Source of the DNA: Streptomyces spinosus
GTDB taxonomy: Bacteria; Actinomycetota; Actinomycetes; Streptomycetales; Streptomycetaceae
DNA: 64,000 bases
Assembly (NCBI RefSeq): GCF_020400655.1
Contig: NZ_JAINRC010000002.1
Coordinates: 310,001-374,000, forward strand
Direction of reading: 5' to 3'
Part shown: in pieces, positions 34,594 through 42,496 of the stretch
Layout of the letters: each line of letters starts with the position of its first letter
How positions within the stretch are numbered: position 1 is the stretch's first letter
The notes under the pieces: model-generated
Database searches by the model: none
Told to the model about the DNA's origin: nothing
The model's input: the letters and a program-made list of their open reading frames with translations, nothing else
Translations under genes and position numbers: made by a program

Positions 34594-35753
34594 CGGGCGC
34601 CGCCTTCCGGGCCGCCGGGCTCGCCGTACTGCTCCTGCTCGGCCTCCAGCTCGGCCCGCAGCAGGGCGCGCTGCTCGCGCAGCTGGGAGGTGGTCTCGGC
34701 GTAGACGTGGTCGAAGAGGTCCATGGGGTTCAGCTCGGGGTCCCGGTTCATGCGTTCCCGCAGGGCCGCGGCCATGGTCTCGGCGTCCTGACGGGCCGCC
34801 TCGACGCCGGCGTCGTCCAGCAGCCCGCGCGCGGTCAGTTCGCGTTCCAGCAGCTCGATCGGGTCGTGTGCGCGCCAGGCGGCGATCTCGTCCTCGCCGC
34901 GGTAGCGGGTGGCGTCGTCGGCGTTGGTGTGGGCGTCGACGCGGTACGTCACGGCTTCCACCAGGGTCGGGCCGCCGCCCGCGCGCGCGTGCCGCACGGC
35001 GTCGCTGAGCACCTCGTGCACGGCCGCGGCGTCGTTGCCGTCGACCAGCCGGCCCGGCATGCCGTACCCGACGGCCTTGTGGGCCAGGGAGGGCGCGGCG
35101 GTCTGCTTGGCGAGCGGCACGGAGATGGCGAAGCCGTTGTTCTGCACCAGGAAGACGACCGGTGCCTGCCAGACGGCGGCGAAGTTCAGCGCCTCGTGGA
35201 AGTCGCCCTCGCTGGTGCCGCCGTCGCCGACCATGGCCAGCGCGACCACGTCGTCGCCCTTGAGCCGGGCGGCGTGGGCGAGGCCGACGGCGTGCGGCAG
35301 TTGGGTGGCGAGCGGGGTGCTCAGCGGGGCCACCCGGTGGGCGTAGGGGTCGTAGCCGCTGTGCCAGTCGCCGCGCAGCAGGGTGAGCGCCTCGGCGGGG
35401 TCCACGCCCCGGGCGACGACGGCGAGCGTGTCGCGGTAGCTGGGGAAGAGCCAGTCGCGCTCCTCCAGCGCCAGGGCGGCGGCGATCTCGCAGGCCTCCT
35501 GGCCGGTGCTGGACGGGTAGACGGCGAGCCTGCCCTGCTTGGTGAGGGCGGTGGCCTGCGTGTTGTACCGGCGCCCGCGGACCAGCTCGGCGTACAGCCG
35601 CCGCAGCAGTCCGGGGTCGGCCTTGCCGGCCGCCTCGGTGCCGAGGACGCGGTAGGGCTCGGCGTCGGGCAGCAGCGGCGCGGCGTCCATACGGGGCTGC
35701 CAGGCGGGCGGCGGCGATGGCCGGTACGCGCCCCGCTGCTCCAGAACCGTCAT
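34590..35753 (-). CDS. bkdA2: BCKDH E1 alpha subunit, set 2
   Basis: 387 residues. TPP motif VGDGGTSEGDFHEALN...NNGFAIS around 190-225 and ATRYRGEDEIAAWRAHDPIELLE in the substrate-loop region. Lacks the Lys/Thr-rich tail of BkdA1. ATG 35753 with GAGGAGG just upstream. The 175-base gap to the divergent Lrp-type gene holds two palindromes (35814-35827 and 35856-35889), consistent with substrate-responsive repression. Confidence 0.93.
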   Translation of the reverse strand: MTVLEQRGAYRPSPPPAWQPRMDAAPLLPDAEPYRVLGTEAAGKADPGLLRRLYAELVRGRRYNTQATALTKQGRLAVYPSSTGQEACEIAAALALEERDWLFPSYRDTLAVVARGVDPAEALTLLRGDWHSGYDPYAHRVAPLSTPLATQLPHAVGLAHAARLKGDDVVALAMVGDGGTSEGDFHEALNFAAVWQAPVVFLVQNNGFAISVPLAKQTAAPSLAHKAVGYGMPGRLVDGNDAAAVHEVLSDAVRHARAGGGPTLVEAVTYRVDAHTNADDATRYRGEDEIAAWRAHDPIELLERELTARGLLDDAGVEAARQDAETMAAALRERMNRDPELNPMDLFDHVYAETTSQLREQRALLRAELEAEQEQYGEPGGPEGGAR

Positions 35754-35813
35754 GACGGCACCTCCTCGTGGGAGTGGCTACGGGAGGCGCGTCGCCTGTG
35801 ACCCGCCTCACCA

Positions 35814-35827
35814 ACCGATTGTTCGGT
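35814..35827. promoter_or_regulatory. PaaR-type palindrome in the bkdA2/bkdR promoter
   Basis: ACCGATTGTTCGGT: ACCG and CGGT arms with the spacing of the two paa operators in this window (38584, 43611); it differs from the ACCGNNCGNNCGGT core at one centre base. It lies 61 bases upstream of bkdA2. Confidence 0.5.
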
Positions 35828-35855
35828 CGCCGACACATTTTGGCTACAGGTGCCC

Positions 35856-35889
35856 CCAGGCTGTGGACAAACGGTTCTCCACAACCTGG
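35856..35889. promoter_or_regulatory. Long inverted repeat between bkdA2 and bkdR
   Basis: CCAGGCTGTGGA and TCCACAACCTGG, matching at 11 of 12 positions with a 10-base spacer, 40 bases upstream of the Lrp-type gene. It may be a BkdR operator. It also contains an exact DnaA box (TGTGGACAA, 35862-35870) and a near one (TTCTCCACA), so a DnaA role is an alternative. Confidence 0.5.
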
Positions 35890-35928
35890 AATGACCGCAG
35901 GACGTCCACGGCGAGGAAGCGGGGGGAC

Positions 35929-36426
35929 ATGCGAGCTGAACAAATGGCCGCCGGGCCGCAGGACGGCGCGGCGCCGCCGCCGCGCCCGCTGGACGCCATC
36001 GACCAGGACATCCTGAAGATCCTCCAGGCGGACGGCCGGGCCTCGATACGGTCGGTCGCCGAGCGCGTCCACGTCTCGCGCGCCAACGCCTACGCGCGCA
36101 TCAACCGGCTCGTCGAGGACGGGGTGATCCGGGGCTTCAGCGCCCGCGTGGACCACGAACGCGCGGGCCACGGCACCTCGGCGTACATCACGCTGAAGAT
36201 CGTCCAGAACAGCTGGCGCACGGTCCGCGAGCAGCTCAGGCAGCTGCCCGGCGCCTCCCACATCGCTCTGGTGGGCGGCGACTTCGACGTGCTGCTGCTG
36301 GTGCACACGCCCGACAACCGGGCGCTGCGCGAGCTGGTGCTGACCCGGCTCCAGGCGATCCCCGAGGTGCTCAGCACCCGCACCCTGCTGGTGTTCGAGG
36401 AGGAGGACCTGGAGCCGGAGGACTGA
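35929..36426 (+). CDS. bkdR: Lrp/AsnC-family regulator, BkdR type
   Basis: 165 residues. N-terminal HTH (LDAIDQDILKILQADGRASIRSVAERVHVSRANAYARINRLVEDGVI split over about 20-65) and a C-terminal RAM effector domain (SHIALVGGDFDVLLLVHT). Lrp-type regulators sense amino or 2-oxo acids. Position divergent to bkdA2 makes it the likely controller of that operon, as described for the bkdR gene in other Streptomyces. ATG 35929 follows a GGGGGG stretch; ATG 35944 is an alternative. Its stop is 2 bases from the end of the convergent TetR gene. Confidence 0.87.
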   Translation: MRAEQMAAGPQDGAAPPPRPLDAIDQDILKILQADGRASIRSVAERVHVSRANAYARINRLVEDGVIRGFSARVDHERAGHGTSAYITLKIVQNSWRTVREQLRQLPGASHIALVGGDFDVLLLVHTPDNRALRELVLTRLQAIPEVLSTRTLLVFEEEDLEPED

Positions 36427-36428
36427 GG

Positions 36429-37016
36429 TCAGTCCTGGCGCAGCCCCGAGAAGACCAGCCTGACGACGGCGTCGGCCACCTCCTGGCCGCTCGCGCCCCG
36501 CGCGTCCGGCCGGTACCACTCCACGATGGAGTTGATCATCCCGAAGACCAGCCGGGTGGCCAGGCGGACCTCCACGTCGCCGCGCACGTCCCCCTCGGCC
36601 GCCGCCGCCTTCAGCAGCTCGGCGACCCGGTGGTCGAAGTCGCGGCGCCGCTCCAGCGCCCAGCGCTCGGTCTCGGTGTTGCCGCGCACGCGCAGCAGCA
36701 GCGTCACATAGGGCAGCTCGGCTATGAGCACCTCGACCATGCGGCGCACGACGTGCTCCAGCCGTGCGGCCGGGGGGCCCACGCGCGCGTGCTCCTCGTC
36801 CAGGATGGCGAACAGACCGTCCAGGGCCCGGCTGACGGCCCGGCGCAGCAGCTCCTCCTTGCCGCTGACGTGGTGGTATATCGACGACTTGGAGATGCCG
36901 GCCGCCTGGGACAGGTGCTCCATGGAGGTGCCGTCGTAGCCGCGCTCGTTGAAGACGCGGACGGCGACGGTAAGCAGCGTCTCGGGGGTGTAGGTGTCGC
37001 GCCTGGCCGTGGTCAT
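36429..37016 (-). CDS. paaR: TetR-family regulator, PaaR type
   Basis: 195 residues. HTH at about 10-55 (TLLTVAVRVFNERGYDGTSM, LSQAAGISKSSIYHHVSGKEELLRRAV) with the TetR recognition helix; the rest is the all-helical ligand domain. It is coupled by ATGA to the PaaH-type gene and surrounded by paa genes, so it most likely represses phenylacetate catabolism and is released by phenylacetyl-CoA, as known for PaaR of Corynebacterium and other bacteria. Palindromes matching the corynebacterial PaaR site occur upstream of its own operon/paaN and of paaA. Confidence 0.82.
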   Translation of the reverse strand: MTTARRDTYTPETLLTVAVRVFNERGYDGTSMEHLSQAAGISKSSIYHHVSGKEELLRRAVSRALDGLFAILDEEHARVGPPAARLEHVVRRMVEVLIAELPYVTLLLRVRGNTETERWALERRRDFDHRVAELLKAAAAEGDVRGDVEVRLATRLVFGMINSIVEWYRPDARGASGQEVADAVVRLVFSGLRQD

Positions 37017-38527
37017 GAGGTGCCCTCCCGTTTGTCCTGGGCGTACGAGTGGCGGTACAGCGCCAGGGAAGGCGCGTAGCGGCCGGAGGGCTCGCGTTCG
37101 TGCAGCTCGTCCAGCAGTTCGTGGGCCCAGGCACGGGGCAGGCCGCGGCTCCACTCGAAGGGGCCGAGCGGGTAGTTGACGCCGAGGCGCATCGCGGTGT
37201 CGATGTCCTCCTCGGTGGCGACGCCCTTGGCGACGGCGTCGTGCGCGAGGTCGATGATGCGGGCGACCGTGCGGGCGACGATCATGCCGGGGACGTCGCC
37301 GATGACGCTGACGTCCTTGCCGAGCGCTTGGAAGAGGCCGGTGGCCTCGGCGAGGGTCTGCGGCAGGGTGTCCTGGGCGGTGGACAGGGCGATGCGGGTG
37401 GCCTCGCGGTAGTCCAGGGCGAGGTCGAAGAAGACGACGTCGCGGAACTCCACGGAGGTCTGGCCGTCGGCGAGGGCCAGCTGGCCGCCGCTGGGCAGCA
37501 CCAGGCGGGTGCCGTTGTCCTCGTCCTCCTCGCGGACCGGGATGCCGGCCTCGCGGATCATCGCCAGCAGGCCGGCGGCCGGGCCCAGGTCGCCCTCCGC
37601 GACGACGTAGGCGGGCGGCTGTTCCTTGTCGGCGGTGTGCGGCTCGGGCCGCTCGGCGCCGTCCGCGTAGTCGTACCAGCCGCGCCCGCTCTTGCGGCCG
37701 AGCCGTCCGGACTCCACCAGCCGGCGCTGCGCGAGCGAGGGCGTGAAGCGCGCGTCCTGGAAGAAGGACTGCCACACCGAGTGGGTGACGGACTCGTTGA
37801 CGTCCTGGCCGATCAGGTCGGTCAGCTCGAACGCGCCCATCTTGAAGCCGCCGCACTCCCGCAGCACCGCGTCGATGGTGGCGGGGTCGGCGGCCTGGGC
37901 CTCCAGGACGGCGAACGCCTCCGCGTAGAACGGCCGGGCGATGCGGTTGACGATGAAGCCGGGGGTGTCCGCACAGGCCACCGGGGTCTTGCCCCAGGCG
38001 CGGGCGGTCTCGTACGCGCGCGTGGCCGACGTGACGTCGGTGGCGAACCCGGAGACCACCTCGACCAGCGGCAGCAGCGGCGCCGGATTGAAGAAGTGCA
38101 GGCCGACGAAGCGGCCGGGGTGGCGCAGGACGCCGCCGACGGCCGTCACCGACAGCGAGGAGGTGTTGGTGGCGAGCAGGCAGTCCTCGGCGACTATCTC
38201 CTCCAGCTCGCCGAAGATCCGCTGCTTGACGTCCAGCCGTTCCAGGACGGCCTCCACGACCAGCCCGCAGTCGGCCAGCTCCTCGAGGCTGTCCACGGGC
38301 TCCAGGCGGGCGAGGGCGGCGTCGCGGCCGGCTGCGGTGAGCCGGTCCTTGGCCACGAGCCGGTCGAGCCGGGCGCCGATCGCTTCGGCCGCCTCCCGGG
38401 CCCGCCCGGGTGCGGCGTCGTAGAGCCGCACGGGGTGCCCGGCGACCAGCGCGACCTGGGCGATGCCCTGGCCCATGGTGCCGGTGCCGACGACGGCCAC
38501 GGGGCTGCTGAGGTCGAGTCCTGTCAT
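37013..38527 (-). CDS. paaH: 3-hydroxyacyl-CoA dehydrogenase, PaaH type
   Basis: 504 residues, the long two-module form of bacterial PaaH: N-terminal Rossmann domain (VAVVGTGTMGQGIAQVALVAG) with catalytic region TNTSSLSVT...GLHFFNPAPLLPLVEVV, first C-terminal domain (DTPGFIVNRIARPFYAEA), then a duplicated C-terminal domain (DVPGMIVARTVARIIDLA, DTAMRLGVNYPLGPFEW). It oxidises 3-hydroxyadipyl-CoA to 3-oxoadipyl-CoA late in the phenylacetate pathway. First gene of a coupled pair with paaR. It shares a divergent promoter region with paaN, and a PaaR-type site lies there. Confidence 0.87.
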   Translation of the reverse strand: MTGLDLSSPVAVVGTGTMGQGIAQVALVAGHPVRLYDAAPGRAREAAEAIGARLDRLVAKDRLTAAGRDAALARLEPVDSLEELADCGLVVEAVLERLDVKQRIFGELEEIVAEDCLLATNTSSLSVTAVGGVLRHPGRFVGLHFFNPAPLLPLVEVVSGFATDVTSATRAYETARAWGKTPVACADTPGFIVNRIARPFYAEAFAVLEAQAADPATIDAVLRECGGFKMGAFELTDLIGQDVNESVTHSVWQSFFQDARFTPSLAQRRLVESGRLGRKSGRGWYDYADGAERPEPHTADKEQPPAYVVAEGDLGPAAGLLAMIREAGIPVREEDEDNGTRLVLPSGGQLALADGQTSVEFRDVVFFDLALDYREATRIALSTAQDTLPQTLAEATGLFQALGKDVSVIGDVPGMIVARTVARIIDLAHDAVAKGVATEEDIDTAMRLGVNYPLGPFEWSRGLPRAWAHELLDELHEREPSGRYAPSLALYRHSYAQDKREGTS

Positions 38528-38579
38528 GTGCGCGATCCTCCCGCACGGGGTTTTCCACAGATGCGGCGGACCCCCTTGT

Positions 38580-38601
38580 ACCGACCGATCGTTCGGTTAC
38601 T
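38580..38601. promoter_or_regulatory. PaaR-type operator between paaH and paaN
   Basis: Core ACCGATCGTTCGGT (38584-38597) is ACCG-N2-CG-N2-CGGT; the flanks ACCG and TACT also fit the corynebacterial PaaR site with one mismatch each. Placed to control both divergent transcripts. Confidence 0.7.
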
Positions 38602-38685
38602 CTAGCTCTGACCGTCCCATCCCGCTGCTCTTTCTGCCAGGTCCGAACTCGACGACGAGTTCTCCAGACGAGGAGTTGGTCCCGC

Positions 38686-40377
38686 ATGGCCGCCGAACTG
38701 ACCGCGCCCGAGCTGATCGAGAAACACCGGCCGACGCTCGACCAGGCCCTGGAGGCCATCCGCACCCGCGCCTACTGGTCCCCGCACCCCGAGCACCCCA
38801 AGGCCTACGGCGAGGGCGGAAGCCTGGACGCCGCCGCGGGCAAGGCCGCCTTCGACGCCGTGCTGGGCACCCGCCTCGACCTGGGCCAGCCCGGCACGGA
38901 CGACTGGGTGGGCGGCGAGGTCTCGCCGTACGGCGTCGAGCTGGGCGTGACGTACCCGCACGCGGACCTCGACGTGCTGCTCCCGGCCATGCGGGCCGGG
39001 CAGCGGGCCTGGCGGGACGCGGGCCCGGAGGTCCGGGCGGTGGTCTGTCTGGAGATCCTCAAGCGGATCAGCGACCGGACGCACGAGTTCGCGCACGCCG
39101 TCATGCACACCAGCGGGCAGGCGTTCATGATGGCGTTCCAGGCGGGCGGCCCGCACGCCCAGGACCGCGGCCTCGAGGCCGTGGCGTACGCGTACGCGGA
39201 GCAGGTCCGCACCCCGCGGACGGCGGAGTGGACCAAGCCGCAGGGCAAGCGCGACCCGCTGGTCCTCACCAAGCGGTTCACCGCGGTCCCGCGCGGCATC
39301 GGCCTGGTCATCGGGTGCAACACCTTCCCGACCTGGAACGGCTACCCGGGCCTGTTCGCCTCGCTGGCCACCGGCAACGCGGTCCTGGTCAAGCCGCACC
39401 CGCGCGCGATGCTGCCGCTGGCGCTGACCGTCCAGGCCGCCCGGGAGGTGCTGGCCGCAGCGGGCTTCGACCCGAACCTGGTGGCGCTGGCCGCCGAGCG
39501 CCCCGGCGAGGGCATCGCGAAGACACTCGCCACCCGCCCCGAGATCAAGATCATCGACTACACCGGGTCGACGTCCTTCGGCGACTGGCTGGAGGCCAAC
39601 GCCCGCCAGGCGCAGGTCTACACGGAGAAGGCCGGCGTCAACACGGTGCTCGTGCACTCGACGGACGACTACAAGGGCATGCTGTCCAACCTGGCGTTCT
39701 CGCTGTCCCTGTACAGCGGCCAGATGTGCACTACCCCGCAGAACCTGCTCATCCCCCGCGACGGCATCACCACCGACCAGGGCCCCAAGTCGTTCGACGA
39801 GGTCACCGCCGACCTCGCCCGCGCGGTCGACGGTCTGCTCGGTGACGACGCGCGGGCCAACGCGCTGCTGGGCGCGATCGTCAACCCGGACGTCAAGGCC
39901 CGTCTGGAGGCCGCGGCCGGTCTCGGCGAGGTCGCCCTCGCCTCCCGCGAGGTCACCAACCCGGAGTTCCCGGGCGCGGTGGTCCGCACCCCGGTCATCG
40001 TGAAGCTGGACGGCGCCAAGCCGGACGACGAGGCCGCGTACATGAGCGAGTGCTTCGGCCCGGTCTCCTTCGCCGTCGCCGTCGACTCGGTGACGGACGC
40101 GGTCGAGCTGCTGCGCCGCACGGTCCGCGAGAAGGGTGCGATGACGGTCGGCGCCTACACCACGGACGCCGGGACCGAACGCGCCGTCGAGGAGGTCTGC
40201 CTGGAGGAGGCGGCCCAGCTCTCCCTCAACCTGACGGGCGGGGTCTACGTCAACCAGACGGCCGCGTTCTCCGACTTCCACGGCTCGGGCGGCAACCCGG
40301 CGGCCAACGCGGCCCTCACCGACGGCGCGTTCGTCGCCAACCGCTTCCGCGTGGTGGAGGTGCGCCGGGAGGCCTAG
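38686..40377 (+). CDS. paaN: Phenylacetic acid degradation protein PaaN (aldehyde dehydrogenase type)
   Basis: 563 residues, an aldehyde-dehydrogenase-fold protein of the PaaN family: IGCNTFPTWNGYPGLF and VLVKPHP (NAD-binding region), IDYTGSTSFGDWLEANA, and the catalytic Cys in YSGQMCTTPQN near residue 350. It lacks the C-terminal enoyl-CoA-hydratase (MaoC-like) domain of E. coli PaaZ, so if it oxidises the semialdehyde formed on oxepin-CoA ring opening, the hydrolytic step needs another enzyme not seen here. GAGGAG precedes ATG 38686. Single gene, PaaR-type operator upstream, repeated hairpin downstream. Confidence 0.9.
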   Translation: MAAELTAPELIEKHRPTLDQALEAIRTRAYWSPHPEHPKAYGEGGSLDAAAGKAAFDAVLGTRLDLGQPGTDDWVGGEVSPYGVELGVTYPHADLDVLLPAMRAGQRAWRDAGPEVRAVVCLEILKRISDRTHEFAHAVMHTSGQAFMMAFQAGGPHAQDRGLEAVAYAYAEQVRTPRTAEWTKPQGKRDPLVLTKRFTAVPRGIGLVIGCNTFPTWNGYPGLFASLATGNAVLVKPHPRAMLPLALTVQAAREVLAAAGFDPNLVALAAERPGEGIAKTLATRPEIKIIDYTGSTSFGDWLEANARQAQVYTEKAGVNTVLVHSTDDYKGMLSNLAFSLSLYSGQMCTTPQNLLIPRDGITTDQGPKSFDEVTADLARAVDGLLGDDARANALLGAIVNPDVKARLEAAAGLGEVALASREVTNPEFPGAVVRTPVIVKLDGAKPDDEAAYMSECFGPVSFAVAVDSVTDAVELLRRTVREKGAMTVGAYTTDAGTERAVEEVCLEEAAQLSLNLTGGVYVNQTAAFSDFHGSGGNPAANAALTDGAFVANRFRVVEVRREA

Positions 40378-40389
40378 GTCTTCCGTTGG

Positions 40390-40540
40390 GATCAGGCCGG
40401 ATCGGGGAGCGGGGCCCGGTGCCGTGCGTCGCACGGCGCAGGAGGACGCCATCGCGGCGCCAAGGCGACCGACGACAACGCGGCGAGGCGCGGTGCCAGA
40501 CCCCGCCGGCCCGGCATGATCCGGACGAGAGACCCCTAGG
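40390..40540. repeat. Interrupted copy B of the hairpin repeat found at 11800
   Basis: Left half GGATCAGGCCGG (40390-40400 region) and right half CCGGCATGATCCGGACGAGAG (40511-40531, followed by the same CCCTAGG stop-codon sequence) are those of the 11800 hairpin, but about 110 bases separate them. The insert is GC-rich and holds its own short repeats (GCCGTGCGTCGCACGGC at about 40421-40437). It lies between convergent genes. Confidence 0.6.
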
Positions 40541-41288
40541 CGCCGCGCACGGTGCCGGTCGCGCTCCAGTGGTACAGCGTCATCGCCACGCTGGTGGCCA
40601 GGTTGTAGCTGGAGACCTGGGGGCGCATCGGGAGGCGCAGCAGATGGTCGGCCCGGGAGCGCAGTTCCGGTGACAGTCCGGAGCGTTCCGAGCCGAAGGC
40701 CAGCACGGCGTCGTCGGGCAGCCTCGTGCCGCGGATGTCCTCGCCCTCCGGGTCGAGGGCGAACAGCGGCCCGGCGGGCAGTTCGTCCGTGCCGAGGCGC
40801 TCGACGGCGGTGGCGAAGTGCAGGCCCGCGCCGCCGCGCACCACGGTGGGGTGCCAGGGGTCGAGCGTGCCCGTGGTGACCACACCGGTCGCCCCGAAAC
40901 CGGCGGCCAGCCGGATCACGGCACCGGCGTTGCCCAGGTTGCGGGGGTTGTCCAGGACGACGACGGGCGCGGTGCGGGGCGTGCGCGCGAGCGCGCGCAG
41001 GTTGGCCTCGCGGGACGGCCGTACCGCGAGGGCGGCCACACCGGTCGGATGGGGGCGCGGGACGAGCGAGGCGTACTCCTGGCCGGACACCTCCACGAGG
41101 AGGGCGTCCAGGGTGTCGCGCACGTCCCCGGCCAGCTCCTCGGCGAGGGCCAGGGCGGCGCGCCGGTCCGTGGTGACCGCGACCGGCACCTCGGCCCCGA
41201 AGCGCAGCGCGTGCTTCAGGGCGTGGAAGCCGTCGAGCAGCACGGCGGTGTCCGCGTGCGCGCGCCAGCGGCTCAGCGGGTCGCTCAT
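40536..41288 (-). CDS. TrmH/SpoU-family RNA 2'-O-methyltransferase
   Basis: 250 residues. The SPOUT knot motifs are clear: LDNPRNLGNAGAVIRLAAGFGATGV (motif 1), LAFGSERSGLSPELRSRAD (motif 2) and LRLPMRPQVSSYNLATSVAMTLYHW (motif 3). It should 2'-O-methylate a tRNA or rRNA ribose with SAM; the target is not predictable. ATG 41288 overlaps the stop of the upstream HTTM gene (ATGA). The stop codon (TAG) lies inside the repeated terminator element. Confidence 0.9.
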   Translation of the reverse strand: MSDPLSRWRAHADTAVLLDGFHALKHALRFGAEVPVAVTTDRRAALALAEELAGDVRDTLDALLVEVSGQEYASLVPRPHPTGVAALAVRPSREANLRALARTPRTAPVVVLDNPRNLGNAGAVIRLAAGFGATGVVTTGTLDPWHPTVVRGGAGLHFATAVERLGTDELPAGPLFALDPEGEDIRGTRLPDDAVLAFGSERSGLSPELRSRADHLLRLPMRPQVSSYNLATSVAMTLYHWSATGTVRGA

Positions 41289-42496
41289 GCGGTGAACCCT
41301 ACGTGGTCCGCCGCGCTCTCCTCCGAGGAGCGCGGAGCGGGCACCGTACGGCCTCCGTGCCGGGCGAACCGCCCCCGCGCGCGGGCCGCCAGATCGCCCA
41401 GCCGGCGCAGGAAGGACGTCGGCAGGAAGACCGCGTCGGCGGTGATCATCGCCAGTGAGAAGAACGGCAGTCCGAGGACGACCGCGATCACGGCGTGCTC
41501 GGTCATCATCAGCACCAGCAGGACGTTCTTGACCCGTCGGTTGAACAGGGTGAACGGGAAGGCGACCTGCACCATGACGGTCCCGTAGGCCACGATCATC
41601 ATGATCGTGCCGCTGGACGACATCAGGTCGGCGAGGCCGGGCCAGGGCGAGAAGTAGTCCAGGTGGAGCGGGTAGTACACGGCGGTGCCGTCCTGCCAGC
41701 GCGAGCCCTGGATCTTGTACCAGCCGGCCGTGGCGTAGATCAGACAGGCCTCGGCCATGATCACGACGAGGGCACCGTTGTGCAGGACGTTCGCGATGAC
41801 GTCCAGCAGCATCCGTGGCTGCCGCCATGCCTCCCGGCGCCCGGTGACCCACCACAGGCCGAGCCCGGCCCAGGCCGTCCACAGCAGCGCCTGGATCAGC
41901 CACCCGTTGTCGAACCGGCCGGTCACCGTCGCCGTGCCCAGCGCCAGTCCGAGCACCGCCCACAGCACCGGCCCCACCCGGTCGGCGGGCGACCGCTCGC
42001 CCCCCGCGCGCGCCGCCGCGGCGTCGGCCGCGCGCCGCGCGTCGAGGGACCAGACCTGGCCGCAGCGCGTGAACACCAGGTAGATGGCCATCAGGTGCAG
42101 GACGTTGTCGCCGCCGTCGCCGACGAACACGCTGCGGTTCTGCAGCGACAGCACGCCCACCATGAACAGCACGGACGCGGTCCGGGTGCGCCAGCCGAGC
42201 AGGAGGGCCGCGCTGGCGAGGACGGCCAGCGCGTAGCAGCACTCGAACCAGAGCCGCCCGTCGGACCAGAGCAGCGCCGTGAAGGCGTGGTTGTCGGCGG
42301 TCAGCTGCCTGGCGAGGTTGAAGCCCCACGGCCCGGAGGGGCCGTACAGCTCCTGGCGGTGGGGGAACTCACGCAGCAGGAACAGCAGCCAGGTCCCGGC
42401 GAAGCCGATCCGGATCACGGCGCTCTGGTAGGGCCCGAGGGCCGCCCCGGTGACCCGGGCGATGCCGCGCGACAGCGTCAGGGAGGGACGGTTCAC
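41285..42496 (-). CDS. HTTM (vitamin K gamma-carboxylase-like) membrane protein
   Basis: 403 residues, about 8-9 hydrophobic helices, with the HTTM-family features near the N-terminus (YQSAVIRIGFAGTWLLFLLREFPHR, LYGPSGPWGFNL) and LSLQNRSVFVGDGGDNVLHL in the middle. The family includes the eukaryotic gamma-glutamyl carboxylase and SdpB; function of actinobacterial members is unknown. GTG 42496 has GGAGGT upstream and overlaps the stop of the DUF5819-like gene (GTGA). Middle gene of a three-gene coupled operon. Confidence 0.83.
   Translation of the reverse strand: MNRPSLTLSRGIARVTGAALGPYQSAVIRIGFAGTWLLFLLREFPHRQELYGPSGPWGFNLARQLTADNHAFTALLWSDGRLWFECCYALAVLASAALLLGWRTRTASVLFMVGVLSLQNRSVFVGDGGDNVLHLMAIYLVFTRCGQVWSLDARRAADAAAARAGGERSPADRVGPVLWAVLGLALGTATVTGRFDNGWLIQALLWTAWAGLGLWWVTGRREAWRQPRMLLDVIANVLHNGALVVIMAEACLIYATAGWYKIQGSRWQDGTAVYYPLHLDYFSPWPGLADLMSSSGTIMMIVAYGTVMVQVAFPFTLFNRRVKNVLLVLMMTEHAVIAVVLGLPFFSLAMITADAVFLPTSFLRRLGDLAARARGRFARHGGRTVPAPRSSEESAADHVGFTA

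Noticed and set aside
36971..36973. Possible TTA (bldA-dependent) codon in the paaR-type gene
   Set aside because: The TAA on the top strand is out of frame: the reading frame there gives CTT-ACC. No other in-frame TTA was noticed.
40378..40535. Gene or small RNA in the 158-base gap after paaN
   Set aside because: It is accounted for by the repeat halves and an internal palindrome; no promoter or credible start.
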